Assembly (NCBI GenBank): GCA_905215115.1
Contig: CAJMOP010000020.1
Span: 1 to 24,340 of the forward strand
From: an uncultured bacterium
GTDB taxonomy: Bacteria; Actinomycetota; Coriobacteriia; Coriobacteriales; Coriobacteriaceae
Length of the DNA: 24,340 bases
Direction: 5' to 3'
A program made the position numbers and the translations under genes. Within the stretch, counting starts at the first letter, position 1. Each line of letters starts with the position of its first letter. Below the pieces are notes generated by a model, which worked only from the letters and a program-made list of their open reading frames with translations, was not told the origin of the DNA and made no database searches. Below, piece after piece: positions 14,099-20,559 of this stretch.

Positions 14099-14572
14099 AT
14101 GATTTACGGTGCATTGGGCGATATCGAGGAATACCGCGGAATGCTCAAGGGTCTCGATGTGCTGATCGACTGGCTCGAGGAGAACGACCCGGCAGAGCTC
14201 GAGGTCGGCAGCCATCCGATTCTGGGCGACAAGGTCTTTGCGAACGTCATGGCTCCCACGACGCGTCCCGAGGCCGAGGCTCACTACGAGACGCATCAGC
14301 GCTATCACGACTTGCAGATCGACGTCGAGGGTCGTGAGGCCTTTAAGGTTGCCACGGGCAGCCTGACGCTGGTCCAGGAGTTTGACGAGAAGGACGACTA
14401 CGACCTGGTCGATTCCGACGCTTCGATCGCCGGCGATCTTGCTGACGACAAGTTTGCACTGTTCGTTGCCGGCGAGCCTCACATGCCCACACTCGAGTTC
14501 CCGGGCGATGGCGCGCAGCCGGTCAAGAAGATCTGCTTTAAGCTGCTTGCCGACGCCTACTGGGAGGAGTAG
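14099..14572 (+). CDS. YhcH/YjgK/YiaL family protein (DUF386)
   Basis: The 157-residue protein has the full-length YhcH/YiaL/EbgC fold. 'MIYGALGDIEEYRGM' is the usual N-terminus. 'AHYETHQRYHDLQIDVEGREAF' (about 62-83) holds the conserved histidines and acid of the cupin-like metal pocket, and 'FALFVAGEPHMPTLEFPGDGAQPVKKICFKL' ends the domain. Members are linked to sialic acid, amino sugar and other sugar catabolism and are thought to act as sugar anomerases or isomerases. Here it ends the lacX-lacC group, with GAGAGGGG before the ATG and a terminator after it. A role on an amino sugar phosphate is inference from the context. Confidence 0.92.
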   Translation: MIYGALGDIEEYRGMLKGLDVLIDWLEENDPAELEVGSHPILGDKVFANVMAPTTRPEAEAHYETHQRYHDLQIDVEGREAFKVATGSLTLVQEFDEKDDYDLVDSDASIAGDLADDKFALFVAGEPHMPTLEFPGDGAQPVKKICFKLLADAYWEE

Positions 14573-14602
14573 CGAGCTGCTCGGCTGAGCTGTTCGTCTG
14601 AT

Positions 14603-14690
14603 GGCGTGATCCCCTTAGGGAAAACACGCCAGGACCCCGCCAAGCGTTTTTTCCCTAGGGAAATCACGTTTGGCGGGGTTTTCGGTTTTT
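14603..14690 (+). terminator. Double hairpin terminator after the YhcH gene
   Basis: The first stem is GGCGTG (14603-14608) with CACGCC (14625-14630). The second and stronger one is CCCCGCCAAGCGT (14635-14647) with ACGTTTGGCGGGG (14666-14678), one wobble pair, followed by TTTTCGGTTTTTT. The second loop itself contains the palindrome TTTCCCTAGGGAAA. Confidence 0.85.
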
Positions 14691-14708
14691 TGAATAGGGA
14701 AGCCTCAT

Positions 14709-15074
14709 TTATTTGCGAAGAACATCGGCTAGCCGCAGGATTGAAATCATCGACCGATAAGTGAGTTCCACTTTTTCGCCCGCAAGCAGTCGTTTCGAGC
14801 CAATCTCATCTAGCCCCACAAGCCGAGAAAACAGCGGGCCGCTCATCGTGCCCTCGTCAATTGATTCCCTTATGGTCTTCAAAACGTCCGTATCATGAAG
14901 CGACGCCGAGCTGTAGGGGGCAACACGAGCGGAACTCTCAATTAACGACGAGACAAAAGGATGGAGATGCTTTGGACATAGTCCATCAAACACCACATCC
15001 CCATTGTCATCCGAGCCGACCAGGCGCCAAGTATAGTGATCGACCCAGTCATCTCCGTCATATATGGCGTCCAT
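14709..15074 (-). CDS. Unrecognised small cytoplasmic protein
   Basis: I do not recognise this 121-residue protein. From the ATG at 15074 it begins 'MDAIYDGDDWVDHYTWRLVG' and contains 'DVVFDGLCPKHLHPFVSSLIES' and the C-terminal helical stretch 'SGPLFSRLVGLDEIGSKRLLAGEKVELTYRSMISILRLADVLRK'. It has no signal peptide or membrane segment. The frame stays open to 15164, but that would overlap the end of the gene upstream by 76 bases. The ATG at 15074 (GGGAAG before it) leaves a 14-base gap, which is normal for an operon. Codon use and GC content are lower than in the sugar genes, hinting at accessory DNA. Confidence 0.6.
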   Translation of the reverse strand: MDAIYDGDDWVDHYTWRLVGSDDNGDVVFDGLCPKHLHPFVSSLIESSARVAPYSSASLHDTDVLKTIRESIDEGTMSGPLFSRLVGLDEIGSKRLLAGEKVELTYRSMISILRLADVLRK

Positions 15075-15088
15075 GAGCAACTTCCCGT

Positions 15089-15598
15089 CTAGAGAGAGAA
15101 ACCTATTTGGACATCGGGGCGCAAGACCGCAATCCATATCGGGCCTCCAGCAGCTCCAACCCAACGCACCACATAGGTTCCCTTTCGTACATGTGTATCA
15201 ATCTGCCCCGAAATGCCGGTGAATGCAATTCCAGACCCGTTTGTCGGATAGCAATCGACGTATTTTTGTTTTCCGCTCACAACCTTGTATAGATATATCG
15301 TTCCAGCAAAAGAGAAGGGATCGTTCGCGATTTTGTCCGGAAGAACTTGCCACCTCAAAATCCCGCTACCAATATGGTCAAGCTTGACCGTTCCGCCGTC
15401 CCCCTCAAAAGTGGCAAGGGGATTTACCCCAGACTGAGAGTCGGCATCGCCCTCCTTAGCAGTTATCAGCAGGCTGCCCGTATAAGACTGCTGAGGCTCA
15501 CCTTCAGGACAGGCAGCCTCGGCCCAAGAAGGGCCACTCAGGCAGAACAGTCCGAGCAGCATCATTACCAACAAAAGAAAACCCTTAGTTCTTTTCAT
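15089..15598 (-). CDS. Unrecognised exported protein with signal peptide
   Basis: The 169-residue product begins 'MKRTKGFLLLVMMLLGLFCLSGPSWAEAACPEG', a clear Sec signal peptide with a probable cut after about residue 28 (WAEA). The mature part (about 140 residues) looks beta-rich with several aromatic and Gly residues ('FAGTIYLYKVVSGKQKYVDCYPTNGSGIAFTGISGQIDTHVRKGTYVVRWVGAAGGPIW') and has two cysteines. There is no LPXTG signal or lipobox. The start at 15598 is preferred to the TTG at 15610, since GGGGATAG lies just before it. It is co-directional with the small gene downstream, which it precedes by 14 bases. The function is unknown. Confidence 0.68.
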   Translation of the reverse strand: MKRTKGFLLLVMMLLGLFCLSGPSWAEAACPEGEPQQSYTGSLLITAKEGDADSQSGVNPLATFEGDGGTVKLDHIGSGILRWQVLPDKIANDPFSFAGTIYLYKVVSGKQKYVDCYPTNGSGIAFTGISGQIDTHVRKGTYVVRWVGAAGGPIWIAVLRPDVQIGFSL

Positions 15599-15820
15599 CT
15601 CTATCCCCAACGTCTCTCGACATTTGTATATCGTGACTATTTTAGATCTATATGGCCAATTCGAGCCCTCACCATGGCAATTGTTGCAGCTGGGTTTCTT
15701 TTCATTAAGATTTCACTTTGGTAAATCCCCGCCCCTAAGCATTAAACCCGAAGTCCACCGAGTGGGCCGCCGTTGACGTGGCGATGTTTGGATTGGCGCG
15801 CACGCACTCAAAATCGGCAA

Positions 15821-15844
15821 CAAAAAAGCCGCCCGAAGGCGGCT
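15821..15844 (-). terminator. Terminator downstream of tRNA-Thr
   Basis: On the minus strand AGCCGCC-TTCG-GGCGGCT (15844-15827) is a 7-bp stem with a stable UUCG-type tetraloop followed by TTTTTG. Confidence 0.9.
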
Positions 15845-15855
15845 ATCTTGTGTAA

Positions 15856-15931
15856 TGGAGCCAGCGACCGGGCTCGAACCGGTGACCCCCGCTTTACGAG
15901 AGCGGTGCTCTACCAACTGAGCTACGCTGGC
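15856..15931 (-). tRNA. tRNA-Thr, anticodon CGU
   Basis: On the minus strand a complete 76-nt cloverleaf is visible. The acceptor stem is GCCAGCG/CGCTGGC with discriminator U and an encoded CCA. The D arm is GCTC-AGTTGGTA-GAGC. The anticodon stem CCGCT/AGCGG encloses the loop CUCGUAA, giving anticodon CGU for the ACG threonine codon. The T arm contains GGTTCGAGCC. A terminator follows directly. It stands alone, not in a tRNA cluster. Confidence 0.95.
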
Positions 15932-16138
15932 GGCCATATGATGACGCAACTGAGGCGTCAACGGCTGTCTATGATACGGGACATCACACATCCGCGCAAG
16001 TGTTCTGACGGCTTTTCTCACTTTAAATGCACTAATATTAGAGGCGTGATGTCTGCAGTGCCCATTTGTTACTTGACCTGCTGTTGAGTTGGTGGTCGAC
16101 GTCCCGCTCGTATGGGTCTCAAACAGAATGGGGCAGCC

Positions 16139-16621
16139 ATGGCTCAACCCAAGATTCTTCTTACGCGTATCGATGACCGTTTCATTTACGGGCAAGACGT
16201 TGAGCTGTGGAACGAAGCCGTGGGTTCCAACCTTGTCCTAATCGTCAACGATGAGATCGCGGCGGATTCGCGCCAATGGGCACCAATGAGGGTGGCGGTG
16301 CCAGAAGGCGTTTGGACGCGGTTTTTCTCGGTGCAAAGGACCATCGACATCATTTATACCGCAACGCCGCGCCAATGGATTCTCATCATGGTGGCGTCGC
16401 CCACGGATGCACTCGCGCTGGTTAAGGGCGGTGTGCCAATAACCAAGATCAGCATCGGCCATATGCGGGCGAGGGAGGGCAAGCGCTCTGTAACGCCTGC
16501 CGTTGCCGTAGGCGATGCAGATACCGCCGCCTTTAAAGAGCTGCAAGAGCTCGGCATAGAGCTAGAAATCCGCTATCTCCCCAGCTCCGACCCCGATCCC
16601 ATCGAGAACCTGCTCGCGTGA
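16139..16621 (+). CDS. Orphan mannose-family EIIB paralogue lacking the phosphorylation histidine
   Basis: The 160-residue protein aligns without gaps to the EIIB at 5275-5757, with 86 identical residues by hand count. 'ILLTRIDDRFIYGQDVELW' corresponds to 'ILLTRIDNRLVHGQVATQW', but the phosphorylated His17 is Tyr17. Arg10, Asp12, Arg14, Gly18, Gln19 and Trp24 remain, and 'LVKGGVPITKISIGHM' is intact. The frame has no stops or shifts, so it has been kept under some selection. It cannot carry phosphate at the normal site. No IIA, IIC or IID accompanies it; a tRNA lies upstream and an AAA ATPase downstream. The start at 16139 matches the paralogue exactly; the frame is open to 16112. A regulatory or decoy role, or early decay, is inferred. 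Confidence 0.8.
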   Translation: MAQPKILLTRIDDRFIYGQDVELWNEAVGSNLVLIVNDEIAADSRQWAPMRVAVPEGVWTRFFSVQRTIDIIYTATPRQWILIMVASPTDALALVKGGVPITKISIGHMRAREGKRSVTPAVAVGDADTAAFKELQELGIELEIRYLPSSDPDPIENLLA

Positions 16622-16697
16622 TTACCTGGGGGCGGAGGAAAACGGATCGTATTTTCCCGTGGAGGAGCGGCGAGATACCCTCGGCCAGGAATTGGGG

Positions 16698-16829
16698 CCA
16701 TCTACTACTTTTGGTCGCTTACCTCGAAGCACGATGAAAATCGCAATATTAAAACTGCAGGTAGCGAACGTGCAATTTTTGAAAATAGGGGCGTATGGTC
16801 AGGGGTGCGGGAGTAAAAGTAGTAGATGG
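16698..16829. repeat. 15-bp perfect inverted repeat enclosing 102 bases
   Basis: CCATCTACTACTTTT (16698-16712) and its exact reverse complement AAAAGTAGTAGATGG (16815-16829) border a 102-base segment without coding potential. This may be a small non-autonomous element (MITE-like) or a long structured RNA. No clear target-site duplication is seen. Confidence 0.7.
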
Positions 16830-16885
16830 GCGCAATCTGTAGCGCGCCGATTTCAGGCATGTTGGCGCATGTGTCGGAGCTATGA

Positions 16886-16921
16886 AAAGAGTGTCCCTTT
16901 CGACTAGTCTTTTAGAACGTC
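16886..16921. repeat. Direct repeat copy A, left of the first ATPase gene
   Basis: This segment begins AAAGAGTG, has CGACTAGTC in the middle and ends GAACGTC. It matches 18422-18458 at about 29 of 37 positions, with one single-base gap. The pair brackets the ATPase locus. Confidence 0.6.
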
Positions 16922-16968
16922 AATGACTGCACCACAGCTTAAGCCGTTCGCAAAAATGGCTCCTAAAT

Positions 16969-17051
16969 CTGTTTCGTTAATTGAATTGCGTAAATATGGT
17001 TAATCACAGAACCGAAATTTGGTTAAATGTAAACTGTAAATTAAGTTAAAC
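16969..17051 (+). repeat. Four-copy iteron array, 23-bp period, upstream of the first ATPase
   Basis: The core GTTAA starts at 16976, 16999, 17022 and 17045, exactly 23 bases apart each time. The three right-hand copies share a longer unit: AAATATGGTTAATC, AAATTTGGTTAAAT and AAATTAAGTTAAAC, starting at 16992, 17015 and 17038. The leftmost copy is more degenerate. The array ends about 25 bases before the ATG at 17076 and so covers the promoter region. Confidence 0.65.
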
Positions 17052-17075
17052 GCGCTGGTAGCAATGGTGATAAAT

Positions 17076-18341
17076 ATGCCAAAAAAGTACTACACTAGAA
17101 TTATCGAAAATGAGCTCGACCAGCTGCTGGGTATATTCGGTGCCGTTCTCATCGAAGGACCGAAATGGTGTGGAAAGACGACCACGGCCGAGACCCGTGC
17201 GGCGTCCAGGCTCCTTCTCATGGACCCGTCCCGCAACTTCGAGAATCGCTTACGCGCCGAGACGGATCCGGCTCTTGCCGTTTCCGGCGAGGTGCCGCGG
17301 CTGATTGACGAGTGGCAGGAGGTTCCGAAACTCTGGGACGCGGCACGGTTTGAGTGCGACAACCGCGGCGGTGAGCCTGGCCAATTCATATTTACGGGAT
17401 CGGCAACACCGCGAGACGACGAACGCCCGATGCACAGCGGCGCTGGAAGATTCGCCAAACTGCGCATGGACACCATGACGCTTTTCGAACTCGGGAAATC
17501 CAGCGGTGCGGTTAAGCTATCGGGCATTATTTCTGGCGAAAAGTTCAATGGAGCTTTCGGGTCGCTGGATTCTGCCTCGATTGCCGAGTGCGTTGTTCGC
17601 GGTGGATGGCCCGCCGCGGTCGGACACGATGCGCGGGCGGCGTCCGCGATGGCCAAACGCTATATCGGCATAGTCGCCGAAGAAGATTTATCTCGTGTTG
17701 ATGGCTCTCGCCGCGACCCTGAGAAGGTCAAAGCCGTCATCGAATCGCTTGCGCGCAATGAATCCACTTTGGCGACGCTCAAGACGCTCGTAGCCGATCT
17801 TGGCGGAGAGGTGTCGAGACAGACGGCGGCATCATATATATCTCTTCTTGCTCGGGTTAGTTTCGTTCGCGATATTCCCGCATGGAACCCTGCAATGAGA
17901 TCTCCGGTGCATTTAAGAGACTCAAAGAAGCATCACCTCGCCGACCCGTCGCTGGCGGCCGCCGCACTCGGGGCGACCCCGGAGACACTACTGCTAGATT
18001 TCAAGACGCTCGGACTGCTTTTTGAATCGCTGGTGCTTCATGATTTGTGGGTTTATGCGCGAGCAAACGGAATGGGCCTCTATCACTATCATGATTCTCG
18101 CGATCTAGAAGTCGATGCGGTCATTGCGGCTCCCGGCGGAACGTGGATTCCGGTCGAAGTTAAACTCAGCTCTGCTCAAATCGAAGAGGCGTCTGACAGC
18201 CTTGTTGCTGTCGAGAAACGCATGGTTGCCGCCGGAAACAACCCGCCGGTTTCGAAAGTCGTGATCATCGGGTTTGGTTCGCAAGCCTATGTTACCGAGC
18301 GTGGCGTCCAAGTTGTTCCGCTGGATGTTCTCGCGCCGTAA
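17076..18341 (+). CDS. AAA ATPase with C-terminal DUF4143 / PD-(D/E)XK-like domain
   Basis: The 421-residue protein has an N-terminal P-loop ATPase: Walker A GPKWCGKTT (28-36), Walker B with adjacent acids in 'RLIDEWQE' (Asp78, Glu79) and a sensor-like 'FIFTGSATP' (104-112). The C-terminal half is of the DUF4143 type. It ends with 'LEVDAVIAAPGGTWIPVEVKLSS', in which Glu345, Asp347 and Glu361-x-Lys363 form a PD-(D/E)XK nuclease-like motif. The start at 17076 is chosen because GGTGA lies 5 bases before it; an ATG at 17064 is also in frame. It stands alone, is preceded by a four-copy repeat array, and is bracketed by direct repeats. The cellular role of this common family is unknown; mobile or defence-related functions are speculation. 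Confidence 0.88.
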   Translation: MPKKYYTRIIENELDQLLGIFGAVLIEGPKWCGKTTTAETRAASRLLLMDPSRNFENRLRAETDPALAVSGEVPRLIDEWQEVPKLWDAARFECDNRGGEPGQFIFTGSATPRDDERPMHSGAGRFAKLRMDTMTLFELGKSSGAVKLSGIISGEKFNGAFGSLDSASIAECVVRGGWPAAVGHDARAASAMAKRYIGIVAEEDLSRVDGSRRDPEKVKAVIESLARNESTLATLKTLVADLGGEVSRQTAASYISLLARVSFVRDIPAWNPAMRSPVHLRDSKKHHLADPSLAAAALGATPETLLLDFKTLGLLFESLVLHDLWVYARANGMGLYHYHDSRDLEVDAVIAAPGGTWIPVEVKLSSAQIEEASDSLVAVEKRMVAAGNNPPVSKVVIIGFGSQAYVTERGVQVVPLDVLAP

Positions 18342-18389
18342 CGCGACGGTCGAAGCGGGACGGACGCCACCATTGCGCGCGAGGACACG

Positions 18390-18405
18390 GCATCATCGAT
18401 GATGC
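18390..18405. repeat. 16-bp perfect palindrome
   Basis: GCATCATCGATGATGC is its own reverse complement. It lies between the ATPase gene and the right-hand direct repeat and could be a binding site; nothing more can be said. Confidence 0.4.
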
Positions 18406-18421
18406 GGCGGCCACATTCGAC

Positions 18422-18458
18422 AAAGAGTGCCCACAACGACTAGTCGTTTAAGAACGTC
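18422..18458. repeat. Direct repeat copy B, right of the first ATPase gene
   Basis: This is the counterpart of 16886-16921. It contains the 14-bp perfect palindrome AACGACTAGTCGTT at its centre and ends GAACGTC. Confidence 0.6.
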
Positions 18459-18478
18459 GCAGGCGACTAGGTAGTAAA

Positions 18479-18508
18479 GCGCCCGTCGGCGGTGGTGCCG
18501 GCGGGCGC
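18479..18508 (-). terminator. Hairpin terminator at the end of galM
   Basis: GCGCCCGTCGGC (18479-18490) pairs with GCCGGCGGGCGC (18497-18508) with one wobble and a 6-nt loop. The minus-strand follow-on is only TTTAC, so termination may be partial. Confidence 0.65.
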
Positions 18509-18535
18509 TGCTGTGCGATATGTTGCGTTATGGGC

Positions 18536-19588
18536 TTAGTGCCTCATAAAGTGGTATTCGATCACATTGCTGTAGGGGTGACCCGGGCCCACAATGCCCT
18601 GTGGGAACAGCGGCTGGTGTGGTGTGTCGGGGTACATCTCGGCCTCGAGGGCAAAGCCGGCGCCCCAGCCATAGTTGGCATCGTCCTTGGCGTGCTCGTC
18701 GCCCAGCCAGTTGCCGGTGTAGAGCTGCACGCCCGGGGCGGTGGTGTAGTAGTCCAGCTCACGACCGGTCCACATCTCCTCGACGTGCATCGCGCGGCGC
18801 AGATTACGGCTGTACTGATAGCCATCGATACACAGGCAGTGGTCGTAGCCACGGGCTTGCTTAATCTGCGGGTCGTCGGCTTCCATGCCGGGAGCGACGG
18901 GGCGCAGCTCACGGAAGTCAAACGGCGTGCCCTCGACCGGAGCGATCTCGCCGGTGGGGATGTTCTGGTCGTTGATGGGCAGATAGTGGGCAGCGTTGAC
19001 AACAAAGAAGTGCTCACAGTCCATGCCGGCGTTATGGCCGGCAAGGTTAAAGTACGTGTGGTTGGTCATGGACACGTACGTGGCGCGGTCGCTCTCGCAG
19101 CCATATTCGATGCGGAAGACGCCGGTGCGCGTCACGGTAAACACGGCCGTAAAGGTGCGGTTGCCGGGCAGGCCCAGCTCGCCATCCTCAAGCGAGGCGG
19201 TCATGCGAACGGCGTTGCGAGTCTCGTCGAGTTCAACGTCCCACACGCGCTTGTGCAGGCCGTGCTCAAGGTCGCTGTGCAGGTTGTTGGCGCCTTCGTT
19301 GGCCGGCATATGCCAGTCCGTGCCGGCGATAGTGATCGTTGCACCCGCAGTGCGGTTGGCCACGGGGCCGATGGTTGCGCCAAAGCAGGCGGGGTTGTCA
19401 AAGTAATCCTCGAGCTTATCGAAGCCCAGCACCACATCTCGCACGTTGCCGGGAATGTCGGGCACATCGATGCCCAGCACGGTGGCGCCATAGTCCATAA
19501 TGCGAACGCAGATCTCGGGCCCGTTGAGGGTGTAGCGATGAACGGGGGTACCGCACGGCGCGGTGCCGAAAAGCTCGGAAGTGATCAT
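18536..19588 (-). CDS. galM: Aldose 1-epimerase (galactose mutarotase)
   Basis: The 350-residue cytoplasmic enzyme interconverts alpha and beta anomers of galactose or glucose. The GalM motifs are complete: 'GPVANRTAGATITIAG' (74-89), 'NNLHSD' with His104, 'TNHTYFNLAGH' with catalytic His177, and 'GFALEAEMYPD' with catalytic Glu315. The start at 19588 (MITSELFG) has AGGA before it; the frame runs open to 19648. It is divergent from the DeoR-type regulator gene 206 bases away, a common sign of regulation by that protein. It fits galactose release from lactose or mucin glycans. The long opposite-strand frame over the same DNA is a shadow. Confidence 0.94.
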   Translation of the reverse strand: MITSELFGTAPCGTPVHRYTLNGPEICVRIMDYGATVLGIDVPDIPGNVRDVVLGFDKLEDYFDNPACFGATIGPVANRTAGATITIAGTDWHMPANEGANNLHSDLEHGLHKRVWDVELDETRNAVRMTASLEDGELGLPGNRTFTAVFTVTRTGVFRIEYGCESDRATYVSMTNHTYFNLAGHNAGMDCEHFFVVNAAHYLPINDQNIPTGEIAPVEGTPFDFRELRPVAPGMEADDPQIKQARGYDHCLCIDGYQYSRNLRRAMHVEEMWTGRELDYYTTAPGVQLYTGNWLGDEHAKDDANYGWGAGFALEAEMYPDTPHQPLFPQGIVGPGHPYSNVIEYHFMRH

Positions 19589-19651
19589 TTGGTTCCTAAC
19601 ATCGAGATATTTCGGACAAACTGTAGCGCGAACAGGCGAGATTATCACTAC

Positions 19652-19680
19652 ACCCCACTAAAGCTGGGGGTATTTTTCTC
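19652..19680 (+). other. Terminator-like stem inside the galM/deoR divergent region
   Basis: CCCCA (19653-19657) pairs with TGGGG (19665-19669) and is followed by TATTTTTCTC. No gene ends here, so it may separate the two divergent transcripts or be fortuitous. Confidence 0.3.
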
Positions 19681-19794
19681 AAAAAAGTGATGATTGGAGC
19701 TGTGCGGGCGTTCATTTTTGACGCGTACGAGTCTGATACAATTTGTTCGTTACTGTTTGAATGATATGCGCGCAAAGAACGGCGAGGATTCATC

Positions 19795-20559
19795 GTGATT
19801 AAGGCAGAGCGACAGGATAAGGTTCGTCAGCTGCTCGAGGAGCAGGGCACGGTCTCGGTCAAAGAGATTTCGGATGCGTTGGGCGTTTCGGACATGACGA
19901 TTCGCCGCGACCTCGAAGAACTTGCGAGCCTAGGCGAGATTGAGCGCGTGCACGGCGGAGCCCGCAGTGCACAGGGCCGTCCGCACGCTATGTTGCGCCA
20001 TGAGTATTCGCACAGCGAAAAGCGCACTAAGCATGCCGAGGAAAAGCTGCAGATTGCGCGCCGTGCTGTGGAGCTTATCGAGGAGGGCTCGACCATCTTT
20101 TTGGGCACGGGCACCACGGTTGAGCAGATGGCCTCGATGCTGCCGACGTTTCGCCTGCGCATTGTGACCAATTCGCTTTCGGTGTTTAACCTGCTCGAGG
20201 CGCGCGAAGACTGCGAGCTGTGCCTCGTGGGCGGTATGTACCGTCGCCGCACCGCCGCTTTTGTGGGACCAACGGCCGAGGATACCCTGCGCGCGCTGGG
20301 CATCGATGCGGCGTTTATCGGCGCCAACGGCATCTTGGACGGTGACGTGTCTACGTCCAACATGGACGAGGGCCGTATCCAGCAGCTCGCCTTTAGCAAG
20401 GCCGACTCGCGCTACCTGATCGCCGACTCCAGCAAGATCGGCAAGCGCGATTTCTATACCTTCTGTCGCCTGGACAGCTTGGACGCCGTGGTGTGCGAGC
20501 CGGATATTGCTGATGGAGATCGCGCCGCCATCGAGGAGCACACGCAGGTCATCTGCTAG
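19795..20559 (+). CDS. DeoR family sugar-phosphate-responsive regulator
   Basis: The 254-residue regulator starts with GTG, with GAGGA 8 bases upstream. Residues 1-57 are the DeoR HTH ('RQDKVRQLLEEQGTVSVKEISDALGVSDMTIRRDLEELASLGEIERVHGGA'), followed by the DeoRC ligand domain (about 75-240) with 'IFLGTGTTVEQMASML', 'IVTNSLSVFNLL' and 'DAAFIGANGI' as sugar-phosphate-binding loops. Family members (LacR, GlpR, FruR, AgaR) respond to sugar phosphates. It faces away from galM, which is its probable target, and tagatose-phosphate control in the LacR manner is plausible. No clear terminator follows it. Confidence 0.92.
   Translation: MIKAERQDKVRQLLEEQGTVSVKEISDALGVSDMTIRRDLEELASLGEIERVHGGARSAQGRPHAMLRHEYSHSEKRTKHAEEKLQIARRAVELIEEGSTIFLGTGTTVEQMASMLPTFRLRIVTNSLSVFNLLEAREDCELCLVGGMYRRRTAAFVGPTAEDTLRALGIDAAFIGANGILDGDVSTSNMDEGRIQQLAFSKADSRYLIADSSKIGKRDFYTFCRLDSLDAVVCEPDIADGDRAAIEEHTQVIC

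Larger units (their letters stand above)
16622..17075. other. 454-base gene-free stretch between the IIB paralogue and the first ATPase
   Basis: The open frame at 16659-16907 has no ribosome binding site and no protein-like pattern. The stretch holds a 15-bp inverted repeat (16698-16829), the left copy of a 37-bp direct repeat (16886-16921), and an AT-rich segment from about 16960 with four regularly spaced direct repeats ending just before the ATPase gene. Base composition shifts sharply to AT-rich after 16960. Confidence 0.7.

Noticed and set aside
13939..14337. 132-codon open frame beginning just after lacC
   Set aside because: It crosses the nagA remnant and the start of the YhcH gene in a wrong frame. 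Its product resembles nothing.
15075..15164. Overlap of the two unknown minus-strand frames taken as evidence of a frameshifted single gene
   Set aside because: An ATG at 15074 removes the overlap, and the upstream protein ends with a normal stop. The two parts share no sign of one domain.
15671..15724. Tiny open frame with hydrophobic residues before tRNA-Thr
   Set aside because: No ribosome binding site, and only 16 or so codons within a longer shadow frame; it cannot be supported as a gene.
16659..16907. 82-codon open frame downstream of the EIIB paralogue
   Set aside because: It spans the 15-bp inverted repeat, lacks a ribosome binding site and has no protein-like pattern.
18530..19690. 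386-codon plus-strand open frame
   Set aside because: It is the antisense shadow of galM, which has all its catalytic motifs. The shadow is Val/Ala/Gly-rich with no family pattern.
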